A stretch of DNA of 64,000 nt. It comes from Lanius collurio (taxonomy: Eukaryota > Chordata > Aves > Passeriformes > Laniidae). Positions within the stretch are counted from its first letter, which is position 1. Each line of letters opens with the position of its first letter. Shown piece after piece: positions 1 to 18,350 of the stretch. The position numbers and the translations under genes were made by a program. A model generated the notes under the pieces. That model made no database searches and was not told the origin of the DNA. It saw only the letters and a list, made by a program, of their open reading frames with translations. The stretch lies in assembly GCA_020086605.1 (NCBI GenBank), contig JACBWW010000047.1:5968460-6032459 (forward strand), written 5' to 3'.

Positions 1-619
1 GATATCCTTCTCTTACCTGTAGAGTTTCTCTCTCTTTCTAAACTCTTGCTGTTTAATGGAAATGAGCAGGGCGAGTAAAAAGTTGCAATATCCATGGGGA
101 GAGGTGAACAAGAGACTTGGCAAATATTTTGGGGGTCACAGTGCTCAAGGGCTAGCTCTCAGCCTGGGCTTTCCCAGCAGAAGCTGTGAGCACGGTCCCT
201 CCCTCCCTCCCTTCACGGAGGAGGCAGCATCCCCTGCCCTGCGCCGCTCGGATTCCGGCGGGACATCCGCGCTCTCGCAGCGGCAGTGGCTTGGGGCCGG
301 CCGGGGGTGCTGCCTCGGGGAGCAGTGCAGAGCAGGCAAGACAGCACCCCCGCAGTGGGAAGGAGTCGTGGCCAGAGGGGGCTGCGCTGATGGGAGGACA
401 GCTGGCCCTGGTGTGGCCCGAGCCTTATCCTCAAGGCTGGCATGTTCCCGGTGACCTGGGAAGCAGATAGAGCACATGGGATGGAGATACTTAAAAGTAC
501 TGCTTGGAAATTACTTTTCTGACAGTATGTTCATCATATTTTGAGCTTCCTAGATGAAGTGACATTGCTTATCTCCTTGAAGGCAAAAGCATTAAACCTG
601 TTTCTTCTTTGCTCTTCAG
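1..619 (+). other. PCBP3: PCBP3 intron (3' part)
   Basis: No exon is visible. Positions about 225-310 are richer in CpG than the flanks. The intron ends in a pyrimidine-rich tract and the cag acceptor at 617-619. Confidence 0.8.
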
Positions 620-8475
<7,856 letters not shown>

Positions 8476-8606
8476 TTTCCACCCACCATCCTCCACTCCG
8501 CACCACCCGACCCTCTCCAGCCACCGGCACTCCACCCAGCCTGTACTGCCTGTATATTTACCGTCTTCCCTTTGCCTCCACAGATACTCTTTTCTTTACT
8601 AACGAA

Positions 8607-8648
8607 TATATATATATATAAAAACACACATGCGCATATGCACACACC
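8607..8648. repeat. AT/AC simple repeat in PCBP3 3' UTR
   Basis: An (AT)n run followed by aaaacacacatgcgcatatg and cacacac, inside the inferred 3' UTR. Confidence 0.85.
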
Positions 8649-9157
8649 GGAACGATTCTTTACGAGCTCTTTACTCTGTGCTCCCGAGGCCGCTCCCAAA
8701 CTCTTTGGTTATGGTCCTTGTTTTCAGCGTTACGGTATTAATTCTTCATCTGCTTTTTGGGGACGAGGGAGGGGGGAGGGGTGTTGGTTTTTTTCTCTCA
8801 CTGGCGAGACTCCAGGAGCTGACGGGGTCTCTAGTGTCAGTTTAGCGTAGCTACCTACACGTTTGAGTTGACATTGGCGGTACTTTCTGTAGCCCATGGA
8901 CATATGTGATGCCACCCAGAGCTGTGCGTGCTTCAGATGACTTCACTTCTCTCACCCTCCTTCCTCTGGTGCTCCCTCTTGCTTGTCCTGGCTCACCTTT
9001 GCCACCTCATGCCCCTGCCCTCGGGGTAAGGGCGTAGTTTTCACCCCGTGTTATTTGGGAAGCGGAAGCCAAGCACGGGTTCACCCTCAGGCTTCTCTCT
9101 TGGAACATGGCATGGTCCAGACAAGCCCTTTTTCCTGCTAAACTAAGGGAGTCTCTC

Positions 9158-9167
9158 NNNNNNNNNN
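9158..9167. other. Assembly gap (10 N)
   Basis: Ten N bases in the PCBP3 3' UTR, next to a T-rich run. A run of 10 is likely a placeholder of arbitrary size. Confidence 0.98.
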
Positions 9168-9339
9168 CTCATTTTTTTTAACTAACGAGCACCTGGATGT
9201 GGGAAGAACTCAGCTGTATGTGATTCACACCCCCAGGGACCTTTGAAAGCACTCTTTTGGCAATCCCCCATAAGAGAAACCTTTGGACGATAGCTCAGGA
9301 AGCTCTGTGAGCCGGCTGTGTTTGTCGTTGTTTGTGTTC

Positions 9340-9345
9340 AATAAA
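9340..9345 (+). promoter_or_regulatory. Polyadenylation signal AATAAA, PCBP3
   Basis: Canonical hexamer in the context tgttcAATAAAtgtctgtg, with GT-rich sequence on both sides. It is the first AATAAA after the PCBP3 stop codon. Confidence 0.75.
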
Positions 9346-9485
9346 TGTCTGTGCAGCTCTGGTACCGATGGGCTCCGACTGTTCTTCTCCTGGGTCGCCC
9401 CAACTATTCCAGCCCCATCCTTCCCTCTGCACCTTTTTAGCTGCTTGGAGGGAAGGTGGTGCAAGAGTTCTTCATTACTATTGCT

Positions 9486-9690
9486 TTCTTATTTTTATTT
9501 TTCTTAGTATTTTTATTTTTATTATTACCCATTACTATTATTACTAATATTATTTATCATCACCATCATAATATTTTTTTTAATTTCATTTTTTTTTAGA
9601 GAAGGTTCCCATGAGCAATGCACTTCCTGAGTGAGTCCACACTTTCTGTTTGTTTTTTGGTTTTTGGTTTTTGGTTTTTTTTTTTTCCAA
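9486..9690. repeat. T-rich / ATT-type low-complexity tract
   Basis: Runs of tttttattt and attattact-like units, then T tracts and repeated ggtttttggttttt units around 9648-9690. It lies just past the PCBP3 polyadenylation signal and has no coding content. Confidence 0.8.
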
Positions 9691-11560
9691 AGAGAGAGTA
9701 TTTGGCTTGCATAATCCTTTGGCTTTCCCTAAGATTAATTTATAAGTTACAGTGTGACAACCACCATCTCTCACTGCCTCCTTGTCTGGACGGATCTGCC
9801 ATGTCTGTGCCCCACACCCTTCCCCAAGATCCTCCCTGCCCAGCCCTGCCTTCTGCTTCCAGGCTTTTCTTCTCTCTCCTACCTCCCCATCAGGGAAACG
9901 TATGTTTTCCATCTGTTAATTCCTGACTGTCCCTTTGTCCCAGATGGCAAATGAGGGGACCATGATACACCATGTCCCCAGACAGCTGAAGCAGCCACAC
10001 AGTACATTTTTGCACTGTCCCACATGGGAAATACATTGTTTTTCCAGGTGAGCCCCAAGACTTCATGGCCTTTGCCTCTCTTCCACCCTCAGTACTGGCA
10101 GGCTGCGCTCACAGCTTCCCACCCTCTACTGCCAGGATGCTGGGCCACTTCTCCTCCTGTGTCCAGCCCTGCTGGCTCAGCACTCACACGGGGCTGTGTC
10201 AGGGATCCCAGGTGATGCCACTGCATCCATGGAGCCGAGGATGGGCAGGGGGTTATGGGCTCCGGCTGGGATGGGAACACAGCCCAGGAGCCTAGAAAGG
10301 TGAAGGTGGTGCCGCTGAGCATCAGGGTTTGCTCTGCCCAGGTGTCCCAAAACCTGTGCATGCTCGGCTCTCTGGAGCATTCCAAGCCTCTGTGGTTAAA
10401 GGTGCTCCCAGATCCTCCATAAGGTGCTTTACTGCACCCCTTGCCCTGCTCTCCCTGGCGCTTTGGGTTCAGCTGTGCCTTTTGGCAGCAGCCACAAAGG
10501 CTCTGATTCTCCATCCAGTGGTGCTGTGGGGAGTGCTGAGGGGTTCAGGTGCAGCTCCCTATGTATCTGTGCTGATGCTGAGGATGGAGGGAGGCAGGCA
10601 CCAAACAGGGCTCCCTCCAAGCATGGAACCACCTGCCAGGGTGGCAAGTCAGCTGTGGGCAAGGGGGCACCCCTCATCTCCTCCTGTTCCTCACTCTGCT
10701 TTAGACCAAGAGTTTTTCCTGTTGGAAGAATGAAATATCCCTGTGTGAGACCCAGTGAAAATAACCACCCCACTGGCCTGGGGGGTGAGCCACAGCAAAA
10801 GCTCCACATCTCACTGCCAGCACCCTCCATGGCAGCCCAGGGTGCTGCCCCCTCAAAGAGGGACGGTGCCTGGAGGGAGCCAGCCCATCCTGCCCTTCTC
10901 TTCTCCTCCATGGGACTGTAGGACAAGCTAGAGCACGAGGAGAGCTTCTTCACACGGTGCTGGAGGCACAGCAGCAGCAGAATCACGTTGACCAGGACAG
11001 AGAAATCCATCCCAGGCCAACAAGGCTTTGGGGTTCAGACACTTGGGGAAGGCCAGGGAATATGACAGCGTCCTGGACACGGAAATGGCTTTGCACAGTG
11101 CCTGCCCTGAATTCCTCTGCTCTCTGTGTGTGCTCCCTGTGCCGTTCCCCACCTCCACTGAGACATCACTGCCCAAAATAGCAAATGCCAGATTGGGTCT
11201 GCCAGATGCAGCTGAGCTCAGAGGCTGCTGGAGAAGGGGAGCAGACTGCAGCAATACCTCTGCACCCATCCTCACGCCAGCAAGCCCACGGATAACACCC
11301 CCCTCTGGGTACCATCTCCATCCCAGCCTGCTGCCAGGCATCTGTCACCCAGCCAGGCTGTGGAACAGCCACCCCAGGAATCGCTGTTGAGGGAGAAGAG
11401 GCTGGATATAAGCAGGTGTCCAAGACGTTGTGTCAAGGCTTGTACTGCCACAAGGGTCTGTGCTCATGCGAGTGCTCCTGGGAATGCTGGATGCGGCCAC
11501 AGGGGGACAAGGGACTGTCCAAGCAGTAGCAGTCACCTGGGTCACCTCACAGGAGCTCTG

Positions 11561-11665
11561 CACAGTCACAGAATCACAGAATATCCTCAGCTGGAAGGGA
11601 TCCACCAGGATCATCAAGTCCAGCTCCTGATCCTGCACACCGTAACTCAAAGCATCCCTTCTTCT
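11561..11665 (-). mobile_element. CR1 LINE 3' fragment (type 1, short)
   Basis: It reads cacagtcacagaatcacaga, then cagctggaagggatccacca and tcctgatcctgcacac. This is the reverse-complemented CR1 terminus of the same type as the copies at 911 and 59226. Only the terminal 100 bases or so remain. Confidence 0.85.
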
Positions 11666-12339
11666 GGCATTCCCTTTAACTTTGCAACTTTTCTTTGGGG
11701 GTCACATTGCCAAGGTTCCAAAGTCATTTTGCAAAAAAAAAAAAAAAAGATGAAACTGCAATGTTCTTTGGGAATCAGCTTATCCATCCTCTGGCTTGAG
11801 CAAGGTTTGGAGACAGGTGTTGAAACCATTGTAGCATCCCCTGGGAGCATGTTGATGACAACAAGGATAACAACAAAATCACAAGGAATGTTTCAAACTC
11901 AGCTTTGATTCCTTTGGGATGATTCAAAAGGAGATTTGCTGTTTTCTTTGGAAGGAGCCTCAGTGTTTTGCTTTGATTTGTGATAGGTCTTGGGTTTCCA
12001 TTTTGGGTGAACTTAAAATACTCTGATGATGCATCCACAGCCACGCCACTGGGGAAAATCTCTAATATTGGAGTGTGTATTCAATACTAGGTGAACATCC
12101 CAGTTAATCAACAGAATAGCTTTAATACATTGCTTTTCTCTCCCAAAACAATGCATGTTATCCAGCCAGAATGATTCAACATTTCTGGAAGGAGTTATTT
12201 AGGGGAAAATTTTGACTTTGACTGAAAAGTATTGGTCCAATGCCTCCCCCTGCCGCTGGAGTGTGGGGGTCTCCACCAGAGAGGGGCCAGTTGAGGTCTG
12301 TGTTCAGCCCCTTGGCCTCAGCTGAAGGTCCCCACTCCC

Positions 12340-12620
12340 CATGCATATCCTTGTCGTACTCCCAAAATTGTTTGGAGTATTGTTCTGTGTGTATTTTTTC
12401 CCCTAGACTCTGTTTGCAAATCTAGTACAAAATAAGGCTGAATAAAATAGACCGTTTCGCCTAAGGGAAAGTGACTTTCACCAGGGAGGCTCTTTAAATT
12501 TCATACTCTCTTTGAGCTGTTGTTCCGGGGTTTGTTATGTATCCACGCTAGTCACTTTTAATTATGCTAATTCCCAATTTATGCTCCATTAGCAAGGGTA
12601 ATTTCCTGCCTCCGGTGCCG
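12340..12620. promoter_or_regulatory. Candidate noncoding regulatory block
   Basis: An AT-rich, non-repetitive stretch that differs from its GC-rich surroundings. It has homeodomain-type TAAT cores and an octamer-like ATGCTAAT at 12564-12571. The regulatory role is inferred from motif density only. No alignment was possible. Confidence 0.25.
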
Positions 12621-15155
12621 GCCGAGGTAGAGGTTCTGGGGGATCTCCGCATGGTATGAACACTTAATCCCCTTTTCTCCTTGGCCACAGGGATGGAAGG
12701 CATGTCCCCAGACCTGCCTGGCTGCAGCCCCCAGCCCCGGAGGGTACCCGGTCGCCAGCCCCGGGCGCCTCCGGCTGGTCACTAGATGTCCCCATTGCCC
12801 AGCTTTTCATGGATCCTGCTCCAGCCGGGACGCGGGCGGCACTGGGATGTCCGGCGCTTCCAGCCGCTGCTCCGGCTGCGTGCAGAGGACATCCTGCCCT
12901 GCTGGAAAGGGACTGCGCTTTTGTGTGCGTATCCCTGCCCTGGTGGCGGGCAGTGACATCCAGCGAGCGGGTGACTGGCATCGCGTCCCTCTGCAGGAAG
13001 GGCCCCGTCAGTGCCGGGATCTGCGTGGAGCCAGCCCAGCCAGAACGGACAAGGACGTGTGGCGAGCATCTCCTTGGCCACGGGTGGCACAATGCACCCC
13101 CTTATGCTGGCCCAAGCCCATTCGGGCTGACAGAAAGACGAGAGAGGTCCCAGGGGTCTCCATCTCTGTGGTCCCCAGGGAGGCAGTCCCGAGCTGGCTG
13201 CTCTGTGCCTTGGCTGGCAGCAGAAGCCTCTGCAGCTGGTGGAATGACTGCAGAAAGGTCACGGTGTCTGTGCAATGCCCCTGCTCCCATGCTGGATGTT
13301 ACAGGGAGCCGGGGCTCTGCCTTGGAGGGATATTTTTGCGCTTCCTTCAGAAAGAATGCAGCTGCAGATCCTGATCCGCTGTGCAGTGCAGAGAGCCCCA
13401 GGCCCCTGGCCAAAGGGGAACGTGGCAGTGACTTTTAGGAAGTACTGAATGTACCAGATGTGCAATTCCCTCCACTCCAGATGTGCGGCCCCCCTCCCAC
13501 TCTGTCCCAGTGCCCTTGTCCTGCAAAGAGGAAGATGAGACTCCGGGTTGCTCTGAAAGTATTCTACCGACCGAATCCAGCCAAGTGCAAAGCCAGGCTG
13601 GCTCTGGATTTCCACACTCGTGTTTAACCGCAGCGATGTCTCTTCCCAGAAATGATGATCAAGTCCGCTCTGCATATGGGGAACAAAACCAGCCAGGAGA
13701 TGGGGATGAGGATGGAGCAGGGGGAGGAGGTTTCGGGTCTGAGCCCCACGCTGAACCGCGGCCTATGGCTGATTGAAGATACACGTGCTGTTTCCAGAAG
13801 GAACTGCTTTGATCCCAAAAGGATAGGCCAGGATGTGCATGAAGACAGGAATATTTGAAGCACACATGGAACACTGTGTCCTGGTTCCCTGCAGGCAGTG
13901 TCACTATTTGTCCCTGGAGAGAGCCTCTGTCTGAGAGCATTTGTGTCTGGATCAAACAGGGGATGAGCGATGCTTGGCTCTGGAGCATCTCCGGGTTTGG
14001 ATGTGTCGATGGGACTGAGTGGCACAGGATGCCCCATGGGAGCATGGGCACAGCGGGGGTGGGAGATGCTCTGTGGAAGGTGAGCATGGTGGTGAGCATG
14101 GCGAGGCACACAGAGCCCAGAGGGATGGGGCAGCATCACTCCAGAACTCAGGACTGTATGCACAGCTTGGGATCAAACCACCATAGATATCCAACAGGAT
14201 TTTCCAAGTGCAAAGGGCAGCAGGCCATGATGTGCTCACCCAAAAGCAGTCAATTAGCATTGTGGGGCTTTTTTTGGAGGGAGGACATTGCAGTGATGTA
14301 ACCTGAGGCTGCTGGTGCAGCTGCTGCTGTGGTTTTCCCAAGGGATGCTGCTGTGTGCTACCAAGCACGCAGCTGTGCTCCAGAATCTCTTACAGGAGTG
14401 CTGCAGAGGCACTGTCAGTTAAAAGCCAGTTAAAAATGCAAACCCAACACACTAGAGAAATCACCATCACTGTGCTTAAAACAAATTTTCAGTTGCAGAC
14501 TAAAATTTATTCTTGCCGCAAGTAGATCTCCTCTCTGCATATTTCGGGCTGAAATGTGGTGATTTCCAGGGGCACAGGGTGGTGCAGTGCAGGGCCAGGC
14601 AGCGGTTGTGCGGGGATGTGAGCCCTTCCCCAGTGCTCCTCTCCCAGCTGCCCATCACCCCCAGCACAGCACTGCCCTTGCCCATCATCCCCAAATCTTG
14701 CTGATGGGGTCAAGCAGAACCAGCTCTCTGCAGTCACCATCCCCACAGCCTTGGGTTTGTAGGACAGAGAAAGGGCAGATCCTCAGCCCAGCAACAACCT
14801 CAGTGTGTTCAGATGGCTTCTCTGGAGCTGCCAAAAAGCTGCTCTCAGCCTTCAGTGAGAGCCCATGAGGCAAACACGGCATGCCAGGCAACTGCCTGGG
14901 CTCCCCTGGCAGCCCAGCTTGCTTTGGATGTGTTTTGGTGTGAGCTCCCATGGAAAAAAAGGGAGGTTTGTTGTGGTGTAGCAGAGCTCCACGTGGGCAT
15001 GGCTCCTCCAGCTTGGCTTTTGGGGTGTGGGTGATTTCAGCATCGTGCTGGAGATTGCTCGGTATAGCCTCACGTTCGCATAGCCCGAGAGGCCAGGAGG
15101 CACTGGTGCGGGAGCCTTGGCTGGGCCCTGACCATCTCCCTTGCTTGCCCCCCAG

Positions 15156-15575
15156 CTCTGCAGACCCTGACCCCCACGGGAGGAACACCTTCACCGCCTG
15201 ACCGGAGCGCCGCAGCCAACGTGGTGCCAGTGGCTGACACTTGAGCCCCCTCCGAAGATGCTGCCGGCTTCCCGCGAGCTTCTCCCGCTCCTTCACAGCG
15301 CCCTTGGGGCCAGCTGCCTGAACCCCTCTGCCCGTGGCTGCCAAGAGCCTGCTCCTCGGCCGGGGCACGGGGCAGCAAAGGGCTCAGGGAGGCTGGGGCA
15401 GCAGCTCTCGGGAGGACAGCAGCTTGCAGCCAGCGTGTGGCAGTACCCAGTGCGAGCCAGCGCTTCCCACTGCCCCTCTCTGCGCTTCCTGATTGCCCCT
15501 CACACCCCTGCCGCTTTGCAATGTATTTTGTGGCTTATCTGTGTCATTGCAATAAAGCTTTTGTTGCTTGAGGTG
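15156..15575 (+). other. Candidate 3' terminal exon (alternative PCBP3 end or noncoding RNA)
   Basis: A strong acceptor (ccctgaccatctcccttgct, then tgccccccag at 15155) opens a segment that ends shortly after AATAAA at 15551-15556, followed by a GT-rich stretch. If spliced to the PCBP3 KH3 exon (donor 6736, phase 2), the frame stays open for about 15 codons, SSADPDPHGRNTFTA, and stops at 15199-15201. This would replace the LTSEVTGMGAL tail. It could equally be the last exon of an unrelated noncoding transcript, or chance. Confidence 0.3.
15551..15556 (+). promoter_or_regulatory. Polyadenylation signal AATAAA
   Basis: Context tcattgcAATAAAgcttttgt, with gtggtgagtggg downstream as a possible GU-rich element. 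It resembles a working 3' end but belongs to no proven gene. Confidence 0.4.
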
Positions 15576-17325
15576 CCCTCCGTGGTGAGTGGGATGAGGT
15601 TGGGGTGCCGTGGTTTGGACAGTGGGATATCCACAGGGAGAGGAGCGGGGTGCTGGGGGAGTCCCAGTTGCACAAAAGCCTCGATGCCCCCAGAATGGTA
15701 AATGGGGAAACTCATCCCATGAAGCAATTCGTGGGTTGGAAAATGGGCCTCAGAGCCCTGGCTCCACTCAGCGTCAGGAAATGATCCCACATGGGAGCGA
15801 GGCTGCCAAGGAGGGAGGGGGAACGGGACAGGGGGAGCACTGCAAAGAGAATCCAGAGCATTCCCAAAAGGCAGTGACGACCGGGATTCATTATCCACCA
15901 TCGGGAGACATGTTTATAGCAAGTCTGAGTTACTGCCGGGCCCAGGGAGCAAGCCCAGCAATCCAAGGGCTGCCAGCCATCCGGATGGGATACAGGCTCC
16001 CATCCAGCCCCACACAGCTCTCACCAGCCCGCTGTGTGCCAGCCCTGCTGCACCTTGGAGCAGCCCTGGTGCTATTTTTACACACACCGGGGCATGGTTT
16101 TTCTCTGGGAGGCTTCCCTTCTACTTGAGAAGAGAAGCCAGAGCGCTGCCCCAGCTCTGCATGTTGCCCTGATGCAGTGAGGGTCTCCATGTCCAGCCCA
16201 TCCAGCCCTGGGCTTGACACACATCCAGGAGAAGCCAGCACTGCCTGCCCAGACCTCTGCCCTATGTGAAAATAAAGGCAAAAAAATGCTGCATTGACCT
16301 TTTTTCTCCATTTGGAATTATATTTTCCAAGTGCACATCACCCCTGCTCCTGTTTGGCCCTGCGAAGGGGCCATGGGCAGGCAGGCAGGGCAGTTCACCC
16401 TTCTCTTCACCCTTGCTCAAGCTGCTCCCCAGGGAGCAGCAGCCCCAAATCTCTATGGAACCTGTAAGTCATCCTCCCCTTGTTTGTGGCACCCCTGACA
16501 TGCCCTTGGCTGCGGTTCCCAGCCCTGCTCACTGACAAGCCACAAAGTCAACCACAACATACAGCTCCAGGCCTGGCAATCACTTTTGACTAAAAAACAG
16601 GTTTTCTGGGTTTCTCCTGCCCAGGAATTGGTGGAACGCTTTCACTTGGAGAAAAACCCCTGTTGCTGTTCCTGTCCCACTCCCAGAGCAGCAGCGCCAT
16701 GGGGACCCTCCCAAAGTGGGGTGTCACTGAGAGCGATGCTCTGGGAAACGCAGCTCAGGGCTCCTTTCCCACCTCCTTGCAAGTCCTGGGCCGTCCATGA
16801 AGCACTTTCCATGGCCTTTACTGAGCTGGGAGACTTTCCCAGACCCGGGTGGGAGCAGCCCTGGGGAAGGAGTCAGTGGGGCTGTGTGTGCAACAACCCC
16901 CAAAGGTTGTTGTGTCCACCCACCCCAGCACAGGGCTTGAATCCCCGCCCAGGCTGGAGAGGTGTGATGCAGAGGGATGTGAATCACCTGCATGCATTGG
17001 CTTAACCTCTGCAGGGCTCATCAGCTGCAAGAGGAAGCTTCGGTGCCCCACTGAAGGTATTTAAGGCTGCAGAGGGTCCCCCCCCCCCCCCAACCCCGTC
17101 CATTGCATCCAGCCCTTTGTGCTGGCTGCAGCTCCATGGCTTCCTGCTGAGAGGGTGAGTGTTTGAAGATTAAAACAGCCCGTTTACCTTTTGCTGTGCC
17201 TCTAAAATAAAACAAGCAGTGCCGGGGAGATGCTTATATTTAAACTCTGCTGTGATTCCCCTGGCTGTAGCTGATGCTGGGATCTGCTGCTGCATGGAGC
17301 AGGGGAAACAGGCTTGAGGAAGGCA

Positions 17326-17575
17326 ATCATAGAACCACGGGATGCTTTGGGTTGGAAGGGACCTTAAAGCCCATCTCATTCCACCCTCTGCTATGGGCTT
17401 TCACTAGCCCAGGGTGCCCCCAGCCCCATCCAACCTGGCCTTGGACACTGCCAGGGATCCAGAGGCAGCCACAGCTCCTCTGGGCCAGGGCCTCCCCATC
17501 CTCACAGGTAAGAATTCCTTCCATAAATCCAACCAAAGCCTATTTTCAGTTTAAAGCCATTCTCCCTTCTCCATG
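17326..17575 (-). mobile_element. CR1 LINE 3' fragment (type 2)
   Basis: It reads atcatagaaccacgggatgc, then gggttggaagggaccttaaa, ccagccccatccaacctggc and cagggcctccccatcctcac. This is a minus-oriented CR1 3' end of about 250 bases. Confidence 0.9.
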
Positions 17576-18129
17576 GCTGGATGGTTTGTGTTTGCTCCTC
17601 ATTGTCTGTGAAAGATCCAAGGAGGATGCTCGGCACTGCTTGGAGTGGGCTGGGAAGGCATTCTTGCCAGGAAGGGTGGCTGATTTGTTTTATCCTTCTA
17701 GGAAAAGGCAGCAGCTGGGTCTGGCTCTGGTGGGGAGGGAGCTACGCTGCATGCCTTGCTGCATCCCAGCACTCCTCTGGAAGGGCACAGCCACACCCGG
17801 AGCCTGGATGGCTGCTGGGGTGGTGGAAGTAACGAGCAAAAACATGCGGGCCTAATAAAAATGCAGCAGAAGCAGCCTGGGAAGGGGCTGCTGGGAGCCC
17901 CTGGGAGTCTGCTAGACACGTGCAAGCTCCTGGGCTGGGGTGGATCATCCCCCGTGGAAAACTGTGGGAAGGGACGAGGCTGGCTGTGCCAGGAAGCTGG
18001 CTGAGAGGGGCAGAGGGCAGCCAGGGAGGAAGACGCCTTTCTGTCCTTCCCAAGGCTTTGGGGGTTGATGCCGGCATCCACACGGATGCAGAGAGGCGGG
18101 CTGCAATCCCTGGCAGAGGAAAAGGAGGT

Positions 18130-18350
18130 TTTCATCCCTCCGCAGCTCGGGGATGCGGGCCGGGCTCGGCAGTGCGGGGCTAGGCAGAAGCAGCGCTCGC
18201 CGCCCCCCCGGCTGGAGGCAGGGCCGTGCCTGGCGGCTCCCGGCTGTTCCTCGACGTCCGGGACCTGCCCTTCCCCAGGGAACGTGTGCCCGGCCCGGCA
18301 GGCACGCTCCTCTCCCTGGGAATTGCCCAAGCCGCGCCTTTTATCGCAGA
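18130..18350. promoter_or_regulatory. CpG-rich patch about 4.5 kb upstream of COL6A1
   Basis: A dense CpG cluster in otherwise CpG-poor DNA, with GC-box-like CCGCCC/GGGCCGG words. It could be an upstream promoter, an enhancer or a methylation-free island. No transcript start can be assigned from sequence alone. Confidence 0.3.

Larger units (their letters stand above)
8476..9365 (+). other. PCBP3: PCBP3 3' UTR
   Basis: About 0.9 kb from the stop codon to just after the AATAAA at 9340. It contains an (AT)n/(CA)n-like tract at 8607-8648 and a 10-base N gap at 9158-9167, so its true length may differ slightly. The 3' end is inferred from the signal alone. A longer form using a site further downstream cannot be excluded. 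Confidence 0.75.
9691..15155. other. Intergenic DNA between PCBP3 and COL6A1, first part
   Basis: No protein gene can be supported. The segment holds a minus-strand CR1 piece (11561-11665), an A16-type run near 11733, an AT-rich motif-dense block (about 12340-12620) and a CpG-richer patch (about 12800-13080). Open frames here, such as 12809-13438, show no known domain and no splice logic. Confidence 0.7.

Noticed and set aside
12809..13438. A 209-aa open frame in CpG-richer intergenic DNA
   Set aside because: No recognisable domain, no support from splice or polyadenylation signals, and several overlapping frames of similar length.
14685..15368. Minus-strand 227-aa open frame
   Set aside because: Low-complexity translation without a known family; it overlaps the + strand terminal-exon candidate, which has better signals.
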